Assembly: GCF_002072955.1 (NCBI RefSeq)
Contig: NZ_LPUF01000001.1
Coordinates: forward strand, 1,510,896 to 1,574,895
Length of the DNA stretch: 64,000 nucleotides
Reading direction: 5' to 3'
DNA from: Methyloprofundus sedimenti
Lineage (GTDB): Bacteria; Pseudomonadota; Gammaproteobacteria; Methylococcales; Methylomonadaceae
The translations under genes and the position numbers were made by a program. The notes below the pieces were generated by a model, which searched no databases, was not told the DNA's origin, and saw nothing but the letters and a program-made list of their open reading frames with translations. The number at the start of each line of letters is the position of its first letter. Position 1 is the first letter of the stretch. Shown here in pieces: positions 26,152 through 35,218 of the stretch.

Positions 26152-26253
26152 ATGGCTATGGAGATATTACAGACTGTTCCCTATTGGCGTACCTGGATAC
26201 CCCGTAATTGCATCTCTGCCGTCCACTAACATAAACCCCAAAAGGAAATATTC

Positions 26254-27621
26254 GTGAAATTAATAACGAACATAGTTTGTCTTCTGTTTATATTGACTTT
26301 ATCACCGTACAGTCATGCAGATGCAATCAATGATCTTTTAACTGAGAATACAGCAGCGGATAAAAGCTCAGATAACAAGATTATTTCTCTAAATCATACA
26401 GAAAAATCCGACAGGCTGATTGAAAAACGATTGCACAAAATTTATTCTGAAATGGATGATTTAAAAGGTTTACGTGTTTATGTCAGCAATGGGATTGCAA
26501 CATTGGAAGGTGAGCTTGACTCAAGCGCCTCAGAGAAAAAAGCCTTGCAGTTTGCAAACCAGATGGAAGAAGTCATAGAAGTTAAAAATAATCTGCAGGT
26601 CAGCCATAATGCAACAAAGCGCTTACAAAAAACGTTTACCAAACTCACGGCTTTGGCTGAACAGGCGATCTCCAGCTTGCCTATTATATTTCTGGCTTTT
26701 TTTGTATTTTGGATCTTCTGGGTTACAGGCAGATGGGTTTCAAATAAAAACAGCCTGTACCGGCGCATTACCATTAATCCCTTTATTGCTGACTTACTGG
26801 GAAAAATAATCCATCTGACATTTATAATCATTGGCATTGTGCTGGCTCTTAGCCTGCTGGATGCAACAGCGCTATTAGGTACAATTTTAGGTGCAGCCGG
26901 TATTTTTGGCCTGGCTATTGGTTTCGCAGTACGTGACACTGTTGAAAACTTTATTGCCAGTCTGTTGTTAAGCATACGCAATCCATTTGAAGTCAATGAC
27001 GTTGTTAGCATTGATAGTCACCAGGGGCAAGTTGTTCGGCTGACGCCACGGGCCACAATCCTGTTATCATTTGATGGAAATCATATTCGTATTCCGAATG
27101 CGACTGTTTATAAAGCAATTATCACTAATTTCAGTCGTAAACCGGAGCGACGGTTTGAATTTGATATTAGCGTTGGCGTTGATCAGGATTTGTCATATGC
27201 TCAAGGTCTGGTGCTGAAAACACTCGATGAAATGCCCGGTATTCTGCAAGAACCCAAATGCCAGGTCATAGTTCATGAGCTTGGAAATTCCAGTGTCATT
27301 GTCCGTATCTATTGCTGGATCAATCAACAGGAAGTCAGTCTTGGCAAAGTTCGCAGTGAGGCCATAAAAGCAGTCAAACAAGCTTTCGATGAGGCACATA
27401 TCGCCTTACCCAATCCGGTTTATGACATTCATATTTCTCGTGACAAAGCAGGTTATTCAGCCAGTCACCATCAAAAAATCAATATAAATAATAAAACAGC
27501 TATCGACCATGAGATTCAGGATGTTGCTGCAGATCACACACTTACACAGCAAATAGATCAAGAAAATGTAGCCTTTAGTGATGAAAACCTGCTTGACAGT
27601 CATTCAGAAAAAGAACTTTAG
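26254..27621 (+). CDS. MscS-family mechanosensitive channel with N-terminal BON domain
   Basis: 455 residues. A signal peptide (~1-22, ending SHADA) precedes a periplasmic BON domain (~55-115, LRVYVSNGIATLEGELDS). Three transmembrane helices follow; the pore helix is GTILGAAGIFGLAIGFAVRDTVENFIASLLL, and the MscS beta domain NPFEVNDVV is next. The C-terminal alpha/beta part includes VRSEAIKAVKQAFDEAHIALPNP. It should open under membrane tension and release osmolytes. The BON domain, a lipid or periplasm-binding module, is an added sensor in some proteobacterial family members. Confidence 0.9.
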   Translation: MKLITNIVCLLFILTLSPYSHADAINDLLTENTAADKSSDNKIISLNHTEKSDRLIEKRLHKIYSEMDDLKGLRVYVSNGIATLEGELDSSASEKKALQFANQMEEVIEVKNNLQVSHNATKRLQKTFTKLTALAEQAISSLPIIFLAFFVFWIFWVTGRWVSNKNSLYRRITINPFIADLLGKIIHLTFIIIGIVLALSLLDATALLGTILGAAGIFGLAIGFAVRDTVENFIASLLLSIRNPFEVNDVVSIDSHQGQVVRLTPRATILLSFDGNHIRIPNATVYKAIITNFSRKPERRFEFDISVGVDQDLSYAQGLVLKTLDEMPGILQEPKCQVIVHELGNSSVIVRIYCWINQQEVSLGKVRSEAIKAVKQAFDEAHIALPNPVYDIHISRDKAGYSASHHQKININNKTAIDHEIQDVAADHTLTQQIDQENVAFSDENLLDSHSEKEL

Positions 27622-27871
27622 AATACGCTTCCTGACCGTCTTTGATGTGATGATGTTTACCAGGAATGAGTCCTGTCTCAGAACATATGCTTCATGTCAG
27701 TTACCAGGGAAGGTGACCAAGAAAGTGAGCTTGAGAAACACCGGTTTGTAATGGGGCTAATATGATTAAATTTTGAGGTGATTTATTCAGGTATAAATTG
27801 AGGAGCAGCCAGAGTTATTTGATACGCAATATCTAATCCTGTAAAAAACAACACAATTGGAGACAAGATTT

Positions 27872-29170
27872 ATGAAAAGAAATACATTTAAACTAAAGGT
27901 TCTTTTTGCCATTTTATTGTTAACAGGATGGCTTGTTTCTGAAAACCTGGCATTCGCTAAAGAAAACGCTCATAAGCAGGTAACTCAGGATCTGATAAGT
28001 CTGGTGAAAAATAATCCTGACATCAAGCATATGCTGGAAAAATCGATTTCCGAAGCAAAAAAAGTTAATCCAGATCTGAAAACAAATCCGGTTCAAAACC
28101 TGTCTGATTATTATGATTTTTTAGACAGTGCTTCTGAGCTTATTCCACAGAATGTACTTGAAAACCCATCTAATCTCACCCGTGATCAAATACTGCAGAG
28201 TATCTGTTACTTTTATTTTCTTATTGACCAGCCTTTACCAGAATTGAAGGATAAGGGATTATTCAATAATTCGCTTCAGTATTACGCGCCTTTTTCTAGC
28301 TGGAATCGTGCTTTTGTGAACGCATGGGGGAAATTTCTTGATACTGAAAAATCATGGAACCAACAAACATATCAAGGGTTTTATAACGACCCGCGTTTTG
28401 GCTTACAGAAAGGATGGTATGAACCCTCATCCAACTGGAAAACATTTAACGAGTTTTTTAGCAGATATCTGAAGTCTGTTGATGAACGGCCTATTGCCTC
28501 CCCGGAAGAACCGATGGTCGTGGTTGCCCCTGCCGACTCAGTACCGCAGGGCGCATGGACAATTGATAAAGACTCAAATATCAAAGTTGCCGGTGGGTTA
28601 AAAGTCAAACTGACAACTTTTTACAATGTAGATGATTTGCTGAGTGATGACAGCCAGTATAAGGGCGCCTTTGCCAATGGCGTTCTGACACACACCTTCT
28701 TGAATGTTAACGATTACCACCGTTATCATTTCGCTGTTGGAGGCATCATAAAGGAAAAGCAAAACATTGCGCAGAATGTTGCTGTAGAAGTTATCTGGAG
28801 CAAAAAGCAAAATAAATATGCTCCCATTGTTTCAACAGGCTGGCAGTTTACCCAGACGCGTGGATATGTCATAGTCGATACAGAAAAATACGGATTGGTA
28901 GCACTTATTCCAATGGGGATGGCTCAGGTTTCTTCAGTGAATTTTGAGGGCAGTGTCAAACCTGGGATTGCGCATAAAAAAGGCAGTATGCTCGGTAATT
29001 TTCTCTTCGGCGGATCTGACTTTGTGATGCTTTTTCAGGATAAAGCCGGATTTGAACTGACTGCCCGCAAGGCCAAAACAACCGTTAAAAATGCTAATCA
29101 GAAATCAGAAGACATCTATGAACATATCCTCATGGGCGAAGAGTATGGCGTCATGAAAGGGATGCAGTAA
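27872..29170 (+). CDS. Exported phosphatidylserine decarboxylase-like protein
   Basis: 432 residues from the ATG at 27872 (TTGGAGACAAG is the SD). An N-terminal signal/anchor helix (~8-28) is unusual for the family. Residues ~195-430 follow the PSD fold: FNEFFSRYLKSVDERPI, VVAPADSVPQG, HTFLNVNDYHRYHFAVGG with the catalytic His, and LGNFLFGGSDFVMLFQ. The Ser of the last motif is where self-cleavage yields the pyruvoyl group in PSD. The first ~190 residues are a helical domain I do not recognise. Probable periplasmic location; substrate unknown. Confidence 0.75.
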   Translation: MKRNTFKLKVLFAILLLTGWLVSENLAFAKENAHKQVTQDLISLVKNNPDIKHMLEKSISEAKKVNPDLKTNPVQNLSDYYDFLDSASELIPQNVLENPSNLTRDQILQSICYFYFLIDQPLPELKDKGLFNNSLQYYAPFSSWNRAFVNAWGKFLDTEKSWNQQTYQGFYNDPRFGLQKGWYEPSSNWKTFNEFFSRYLKSVDERPIASPEEPMVVVAPADSVPQGAWTIDKDSNIKVAGGLKVKLTTFYNVDDLLSDDSQYKGAFANGVLTHTFLNVNDYHRYHFAVGGIIKEKQNIAQNVAVEVIWSKKQNKYAPIVSTGWQFTQTRGYVIVDTEKYGLVALIPMGMAQVSSVNFEGSVKPGIAHKKGSMLGNFLFGGSDFVMLFQDKAGFELTARKAKTTVKNANQKSEDIYEHILMGEEYGVMKGMQ

Positions 29171-29442
29171 TTGCCTGCTTTTCAGTTTTGCGAAGGTTTT
29201 GAACTTAATACCTGCTCCAAAGGCATAAATAATCAGGAGCATAGTAAAATTAAATGTCTGATATGGCACTCAACCGGAGCGCGATTATAATACGGTTTAG
29301 TTGCTTAGCGTTCCGTGTTGCGTCCGGTTAGTTTTGCATAATCACTTCACTGACTGGTTCGGTTATTCATTGTAAGATTTAGGTAGTAACTTAGTACCCT
29401 GATTCTGTGGCTTAATTATCGCTAGCGCATGAGAAAATAGTA

Positions 29443-31335
29443 ATGCAAACTTATGTAAATTCCGCTCTCTTTGTTTATACAGAAAAAACCGCAGCTTTAC
29501 TGGAGCCGTTGCAAAGCAATGCTTTTGGTACACAGCTTAATACCATTTCTTTTGATAGTTTATTACTCAATCCGCACGCTTCTTTAGAAGGTGTCGGGCA
29601 TGTCATTATTGCGGTAGGGTTAATAGAGATTAAGGAAATTTTTAGACTGGCTTTAAAATATAATTTTAGTGTAGGTCTAATTCCCGAGAAAGGCGAAAAA
29701 AAGTTAATCAAATCATTCAATCTGCCGATTGAATCCGATAAGTGCATCGAACTTGCATGCCGTGAAAATACTCAGGCGATTGACTTGGTATTATGCAATG
29801 ATAATATTTTGCTTTTTAAAGCAACTCTAGGTTGGCTACCTTTACTGGATACCAGTGCCGATATCAGCAAAGCCAGATTCCTGATTGAATCATTTAAAAA
29901 AAGTTTTAAACTCAAACTTTTAAAATTCTGTTTTACCACAGCGAAAGGGCAAAAAATAACCACCGCAGCAAGTGGCTGTATTCTTATCCAGCAACATCAG
30001 GGAAGCCTGGTATCAAAGCTTATTGAAAATGATGGTACTGTTAACGATGGTGCTATTTCGATGGTGATTTTTTCACCTATTTCGATCGTCGTGTATAGCA
30101 AAATTTTACTGCATATACTGACTTTTTCCAGGAATAAAAATCGTTTACCTCCAGGCATTGGCTATATTAAAAGCAGTCAAATTGATATTGAAACAGTCCC
30201 GGAGCTGAACGTTACAATCGATGATGTGAGTGTGACACAGACCCCTCTACATTGTGAAGTGCTGCCTAAAGCGATTCGATTGAATATGGGTGATACACTC
30301 ACTAAAACCTGCCAAAAGGTAAAGGTTTATAAAGAAAGCGTAAAAATTGCTAATCTTCCTGGCGACAAAGAACTGGATCAGATAAGCCTGAAGCATATAC
30401 CCATATTTGCTTATGCTTCTGAAGCGCGTTTTCGTGAGTTATTTATCTCCTTGCGAGATGATGCAAAGATGGGTTCAATTTATATCACTTTGATGATATT
30501 AAGTACTCTGTTAGCAACTATAGGACTTTTTCAGGGAAGTACAGCCGTCGTGATAGGGGCTATGTTATTAGCGCCTTTAATGGCGCCGATCGTGTCGCTT
30601 TCAATGGGTTTATTGCGCGGCAATATTGAATTACTTAAAAATTCAGCGAGTAAAATCGCGGTAGGGATTGTGCTTGCATTATTAGCATCAGCCATCATTA
30701 CTCAGCTATTCCCTTATAAAATGGTGACTGATGAGATGTCTTCGCGGCTAAGTCCCTCTTTGCTGGATTTGGCGGTGGCTATTGTATCGGGCGTAGCTGG
30801 CGCGTATTCGAAATCATATAAGGAAATCATGCAAAGTCTGGCCGGGGTTGCGGTCGCTGTCGCCTTAGTACCCCCGCTTGCAGTTGCCGGTATTGGTATT
30901 GGCCGGATGGATATGAATTTCTTTTTACAGGCCTTTCTATTATTTTCCACCAACTTGATTGGCATTACTCTCGCGGCAACATTTACCTTTAGAGTGTTAG
31001 GTTACTCCCCGATAGTTTATGCCAGGCGGGGGCTGGGGATAGTGTTTGTTTTGTTTATGGTCATTGCAGTGCCTTTATATGCATCTTATGATCAAATTGT
31101 GGAAAAGATTACTTTCGAGTCAACCTTTAAGAAAAAACGTTTTTTTATTAATGGTAAATATATTATCGTTCAGAAAGTACAGCTCAACAGGGTAAATAAA
31201 CCTAAAATAGTCACGGCGGAAGTTCTGATGCGCAGCACGATCACCCGAAAGGATATGCAGGAACTTAAAAAGAAAATACAACTCCATTTTCCTGGCAAAC
31301 CTATTATTAGAATCTGGGTTATGTATAATTTATAA
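29443..31335 (+). CDS. DUF389 (TIGR00341-type) membrane protein
   Basis: 630 residues. The N-terminal ~220 residues form a soluble domain resembling a diacylglycerol kinase/NAD kinase-like catalytic domain that has degenerated (ILIQQHQGSLVSKLIENDGTVNDG, with a C-terminal IAVVVYSK-like strand). The DUF389 membrane domain (~340-570) has six or more helices and the hallmarks GSTAVVIGAMLLAPLMAPIVSLSMGLLRGN and SLAGVAVAVALVPPLAVAG. A basic soluble tail ends the protein. Function unknown. Confidence 0.82.
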   Translation: MQTYVNSALFVYTEKTAALLEPLQSNAFGTQLNTISFDSLLLNPHASLEGVGHVIIAVGLIEIKEIFRLALKYNFSVGLIPEKGEKKLIKSFNLPIESDKCIELACRENTQAIDLVLCNDNILLFKATLGWLPLLDTSADISKARFLIESFKKSFKLKLLKFCFTTAKGQKITTAASGCILIQQHQGSLVSKLIENDGTVNDGAISMVIFSPISIVVYSKILLHILTFSRNKNRLPPGIGYIKSSQIDIETVPELNVTIDDVSVTQTPLHCEVLPKAIRLNMGDTLTKTCQKVKVYKESVKIANLPGDKELDQISLKHIPIFAYASEARFRELFISLRDDAKMGSIYITLMILSTLLATIGLFQGSTAVVIGAMLLAPLMAPIVSLSMGLLRGNIELLKNSASKIAVGIVLALLASAIITQLFPYKMVTDEMSSRLSPSLLDLAVAIVSGVAGAYSKSYKEIMQSLAGVAVAVALVPPLAVAGIGIGRMDMNFFLQAFLLFSTNLIGITLAATFTFRVLGYSPIVYARRGLGIVFVLFMVIAVPLYASYDQIVEKITFESTFKKKRFFINGKYIIVQKVQLNRVNKPKIVTAEVLMRSTITRKDMQELKKKIQLHFPGKPIIRIWVMYNL

Positions 31336-31394
31336 ATAGAGTGTCATAAAGATTTAACCGCGATTTATCAAGCCATAGAGATTTAATATTAGCT

Positions 31395-32561
31395 ATGAAA
31401 TTATCTCATTTATTCTTTTTGTTGGCTTTGTTGGCGGTATTCTCATGGTTTATGAAACATGAAAGTACGCCACAAATTACGCCCAGTGGCCATAAGATCA
31501 AAGTAGGCGTTATTGGTCCTTTTAGCGGTGTCAATAAAGGTCAAGGTGATAGTGGGTTGCAAGGCATAAAAATCAGTCAGGCACTCTTACCTTATCTGAA
31601 TAATGGTGATGCGCTGGAATTCATAATGATTGATGATAAAAATGTCTCTGAGCAATCAGTCGAGGCGCTACGTGAACTGTCGGAAAAACACCAAGTGACT
31701 GCGATTATGATCTTTTCGGATAGTAATTCTGTGTTAGCCATCGCTAAAGTTGCAGATCGATATCAAATTCCGATTTTTGCACTGATTGCTTCTCATCCAG
31801 ATATTACCAAATACAGTTCTTTTGTTACGCAGTTAAATTTTGATGATACATTCCAGGCTTCGGTCGCAGCACTGTATGTGCGAGATGAATTATTACTCGA
31901 TAAAGTGGCTATTGTGGCGCAGTCGAATAACGCACATTACTTATATTTAGCTAATGAATTTTCCCGGCAGTTTAGAGCTGTAGAAGGGGAAGTTACAGAT
32001 ACTGTCTATTTAACTACTAGCAGACAAGACTATACGGAAATTCTTCAACAAATAAAAAACACAGCTCCTGAGTTACTCTATTTACCGGTTGATATCGACG
32101 CTTTATTCGCAATCAAAACGGCCCTGGTTAAGTTAAAGTGGGATCCTGTTATCATGGTTAGTGATGGGATTATGGCTGATGTCAAGGCACAAACAAAATA
32201 CCCGATGAATTTTCTTGCCGGGATGTTAGCCGTTGATACCTATTCTTATGATATGCATTTGACTGATTTAGGTAAGCAACTGAAGGCACAGATACAATCA
32301 ATGGGAATAAATATGCGAAGTATCGATACGCATAGCGCACTCGGGATGGAAGGCTATGCGTTATTAGTTGATATAATGAATCAATGCCTGGAGTCTAAAA
32401 ATATGCGTGCATGCATTAATGACTCAATACTCGGCATAGATCGCTTTGAAGGAATTGAGGGGCTTATTTCTTTCGATAAAACGGGTAAGGCTCACCGGTC
32501 TCTGGTAATAAACACTATTAATGATGATGCAACCATGGATTTTATAGTTCAGGTTTATTAA
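31395..32561 (+). CDS. Periplasmic binding protein, Leu/Ile/Val-type (type 1 fold)
   Basis: 388 residues with an N-terminal hydrophobic signal or anchor (1-22). The mature part has the type 1 PBP pattern: KVGVIGPFSGVNKGQGDSGLQG, then IMIDDKNVSEQSVEAL, VTAIMIFSDSNSVLAIA, and IPIFALIASHPDI. This is the extracellular ligand-binding domain of branched-chain amino-acid/amide ABC systems. No permease or ATPase gene is near, so it may pair with components elsewhere or serve as a sensor. Confidence 0.8.
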   Translation: MKLSHLFFLLALLAVFSWFMKHESTPQITPSGHKIKVGVIGPFSGVNKGQGDSGLQGIKISQALLPYLNNGDALEFIMIDDKNVSEQSVEALRELSEKHQVTAIMIFSDSNSVLAIAKVADRYQIPIFALIASHPDITKYSSFVTQLNFDDTFQASVAALYVRDELLLDKVAIVAQSNNAHYLYLANEFSRQFRAVEGEVTDTVYLTTSRQDYTEILQQIKNTAPELLYLPVDIDALFAIKTALVKLKWDPVIMVSDGIMADVKAQTKYPMNFLAGMLAVDTYSYDMHLTDLGKQLKAQIQSMGINMRSIDTHSALGMEGYALLVDIMNQCLESKNMRACINDSILGIDRFEGIEGLISFDKTGKAHRSLVINTINDDATMDFIVQVY

Positions 32562-32698
32562 TGCAGTGCAGGTTTCAAGCCGTTATCATAGCGAAATTAA
32601 TACGCCTGCTATGTATATACAACCGTATCCATGACCGCGAAGTATAGATTTGGAATAATGAAAATCGCGATTATCACTTAACTCAAAAAACTACCATT

Positions 32699-33553
32699 AT
32701 GCAAAAAAAATTATTGATAAGCCTTATCTTACTGCAAGGCTGCAGTATGAATTCACCAACCCAAAATACAGCGGCAGAGCAGTTAATAGAGCCGCCTGAT
32801 ATTCGATACGCAAGTGTAGCACCAGACAAAGATATTCAGGAAGGACAAAGGATGCAAAATCCATTAAAGGAAAATCAGTGGCAATTGCAGAGTTATTTGA
32901 GCGAGCAGGGTATGCAGTCGGCTTTAGCAGATACACAAGCGAGTATCGAATTTTCGGAACGTAAAGTATCCGGTAGTACAGGCTGTAACAGATATTTTGC
33001 AGACTATCAGCTGATAGGTGATGACACTCTGAAAATTTCCCAGACAGGTCTAACCATGATGATTTGTGTAGAAGCTATCGCGGCGCAAGAGCAGCAGTTT
33101 TTAAAGAATCTGGCAGAGATCAATTTTTATCTGTTTCAGGATCAACAATTACGACTGCTAGATGCTGACAGGGAGGTGCGTCTGGTATTTAAAATGTTAC
33201 CCGCTTTAACATTAGAGCAAACTGCCTGGCAAATGACAGGTATTAACAATGGTACGGGGAACGTGGTCAGTAGTACGCAAACGGGGAAAGCCAACTTGCA
33301 ATTTATCGATGGTAAGTTGCAAGGCAGCAGTGGCTGTAATGCATTAACAGCCAGTTATCAAATCAACGGCAGTGAATTATCTATTGGTCCGGTAATCAGT
33401 ACGCGTAAATTTTGTGCAGAAAATGGATTAATGATTCAGGAGCAGCGGTTATTACAAGCATTAACACAAGTGTCACGCTATGAGATTCGTGCGCAGCAGC
33501 TACGTCTAGTCGATGTGAATGGTTCATTGATGCTGAGTTTAAAGCAAAAGTGA
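32699..33553 (+). CDS. Lipoprotein with two META domains (HslJ-like)
   Basis: 284 residues. The signal peptide ends in a lipobox (ILLQGC). Two META/HslJ domains follow, ~58-170 and ~175-282, each with the diagnostic SGSTGCNRYFADYQL / GSSGCNALTASYQI motif, then a Cys (MMICVE and KFCAEN). META domains occur in outer-membrane lipoproteins linked to stress tolerance and motility; the tandem arrangement is less common. Monocistronic. Confidence 0.85.
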   Translation: MQKKLLISLILLQGCSMNSPTQNTAAEQLIEPPDIRYASVAPDKDIQEGQRMQNPLKENQWQLQSYLSEQGMQSALADTQASIEFSERKVSGSTGCNRYFADYQLIGDDTLKISQTGLTMMICVEAIAAQEQQFLKNLAEINFYLFQDQQLRLLDADREVRLVFKMLPALTLEQTAWQMTGINNGTGNVVSSTQTGKANLQFIDGKLQGSSGCNALTASYQINGSELSIGPVISTRKFCAENGLMIQEQRLLQALTQVSRYEIRAQQLRLVDVNGSLMLSLKQK

Positions 33554-33661
33554 TCACTTTTCGCGGATTTAATAAATCTAAAACGGTAGCCATGTACAAA
33601 AAATCAGCGTCTCTATGTTGCTAATGAGGTTGACCTCTTTAGTCTGTTTGAAGCTTGACTA

Positions 33662-34315
33662 TTAATTCAGGCAATTCTGATCATTATGCTGGGGGTTATT
33701 GACCCAGCTACTTACCGGTTTTAGTATTATGTCCTGGTATGCATCGCTTGCTAATAGCTGCTCTGTTGTTTCCAGCGATGCCTGCTTATCCAGCCAGTCC
33801 TTGTGATGCTCGTTGGCTATGATAACGGGCATACGCTGATGTATGGGCTTGATCAGGGCATTAGCCGGTCGGGTAATAATGCTACAGCTATAAACAGTTT
33901 CTGTGTCATGTTCCCAGTATTCCCAAAGCCCGGCCAAGGCAATTAATTGACCGTCTTTACGGCTGATGCAATAAGCCTGCTTACCTTCTTGCAACTGTTG
34001 CCACTCATAAAATCCTGTTGCTGGAATAAGACAGCGACGCTGTTTATAGGCCACTTTGAAAGCAGGCTTCTCGGTCAGCGTTTCTGCGCGGGCATTGATC
34101 ATGTGATTGCTGATCTTACGCTCTTTGGCCCAATGTGGAATCAGTCCCCAGTGTAGATTAACGGCTTTGTATGAGCCATCATCCAGTTTAACAACGGAGA
34201 GTATCTTTTGCCCTGGCGGAATATTGTAACTGGTTTCATAATGCGGCAATCCGTGCAACTGAAAGGTTTCTGCCAGCTGCTCTGGACTCGCAGTTAAGTA
34301 AAATCGACCACACAT
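33662..34315 (-). CDS. yedK: SRAP-domain protein (YedK/HMCES family)
   Basis: 217 residues from the ATG at 34315, which places the catalytic Cys at position 2 (MCGRFYLT) as the mechanism requires; a start six codons upstream would bury it. HWGLIPHWAKE, MINARAETLTEKPAFK, RCLIPATGFYEWQ and HQRMPVI are all family signatures, including the Asn, Glu and His of the active site. SRAP proteins form thiazolidine crosslinks with abasic sites in single-stranded DNA. It is divergent from umuDC, a fitting SOS-type neighbourhood. Confidence 0.93.
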   Translation of the reverse strand: MCGRFYLTASPEQLAETFQLHGLPHYETSYNIPPGQKILSVVKLDDGSYKAVNLHWGLIPHWAKERKISNHMINARAETLTEKPAFKVAYKQRRCLIPATGFYEWQQLQEGKQAYCISRKDGQLIALAGLWEYWEHDTETVYSCSIITRPANALIKPIHQRMPVIIANEHHKDWLDKQASLETTEQLLASDAYQDIILKPVSSWVNNPQHNDQNCLN

Positions 34316-34376
34316 AAGTCCTCCTGATAACAAATACTGAGGAATAAGACGTTAATAACTTGAGCAGGAATAAAAA

Positions 34377-34416
34377 AGCTTTAGCTTTTTTCGTCATACA
34401 CAGCAACAGCTAAAGC
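34377..34416. repeat. Hairpin repeat upstream of the SRAP gene
   Basis: AGCTTTAGCT at ~34377-34386 and AGCTAAAGCT at ~34407-34416 are complementary. The first arm also lies inside a self-complementary A6-GCT-TT-AGC-T6 stretch (34372-34391). It lies between two divergent genes. Confidence 0.45.
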
Positions 34417-34585
34417 TATTGCACTCCTTTTCAAATGTCGAAGTTAATAAATACTTATTCCTAAGCGTTCATTGTAATATACTTCGCGCGGTTACATATG
34501 TGGTTTTCTAGCGGCTGATTTTAGCCGATAGCCGCGCGGAGTATAGATACCAAAAATAAGAGCTTGCTTGTTTTATTAAGAATAC

Positions 34586-34620
34586 TGTACACTTTTCTAA
34601 CTTAATTTTTAGGGTGTACA
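34586..34620 (+). promoter_or_regulatory. Inverted repeat before umuD, possible operator
   Basis: TGTACAC (34586-34592) and GTGTACA (34614-34620) are perfect complements ending one base before the umuD ATG at 34622. The left half reads TACTGTACAC, like one half of a LexA box, but the second half does not fit CTGT-N8-ACAG. A repressor operator is plausible; which protein binds is unknown. Confidence 0.35.
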
Positions 34621-34621
34621 T

Positions 34622-35218
34622 ATGTCCGATACAGTGAACAGTAAACGCGGTGGTGCCCGCTCTGGTGCAGGGCGTAAAAAAGGCTCTTCTGTGTATGGCG
34701 AGAGTACGCGTGCTATTCGCGTGCCTGAGAGTATGCTGCCGGAGCTTAAGGTCGTGCTCGGATTACGCAAGCAAAAAGCGCGCAATACAAGCGATCATTC
34801 GGCTGTTATATTACCTGCGGAGCAACTCACTAAATTAAACATTCCGTTGTTTAATGGCAAAGTATCAGCCGGATTTCCTTCGCCAGCAGATGATTATATA
34901 GAAAAGACACTGGACTTGAATGACCTGCTGATTCAAAAACCAGCAGCCACTTTTTTTGTCCGCGCAGAAGGGGAATCGATGCTTGGTGCAGGTATTCATC
35001 CCAATGATATTTTAGTGGTAGATCGTTCGCTTGAGCCAGTTATCGGTAAAATTGTTATCTGTGCATTAAATGGAGAGCTCACGGTAAAACGCTTAAAAAG
35101 TATCGGTAAGGAAATTGTGCTGGGAGCGGAAAATCCAGCCTATGCTGATATTATCGTGCAGGAATATATCGAGCTGGTGATTTGGGGTGTGGTGACTAAT
35201 GTGATTCATCCGCTGTGA
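34622..35218 (+). CDS. umuD: UmuD-like SOS mutagenesis protein (S24 peptidase family)
   Basis: 198 residues, longer than E. coli UmuD (139). The extra N-terminus (KRGGARSGAGRKKGS, then TRAIRVPESMLPELK) resembles an AT-hook/DNA-binding segment followed by a ribbon-helix-helix-like stretch. The S24 domain has a cleavage site at SAGF (~residue 80), the nucleophile in AEGESMLGAGI and the general-base Lys in ELTVKRLK. RecA-stimulated self-cleavage should produce UmuD'. The stop overlaps the umuC GTG by 4 bp. Confidence 0.88.
   Translation: MSDTVNSKRGGARSGAGRKKGSSVYGESTRAIRVPESMLPELKVVLGLRKQKARNTSDHSAVILPAEQLTKLNIPLFNGKVSAGFPSPADDYIEKTLDLNDLLIQKPAATFFVRAEGESMLGAGIHPNDILVVDRSLEPVIGKIVICALNGELTVKRLKSIGKEIVLGAENPAYADIIVQEYIELVIWGVVTNVIHPL

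Noticed and set aside
34581-34600. LexA box before umuD
   Set aside because: Only the first half (TACTGTACAC) fits; no ACAG at the correct distance.
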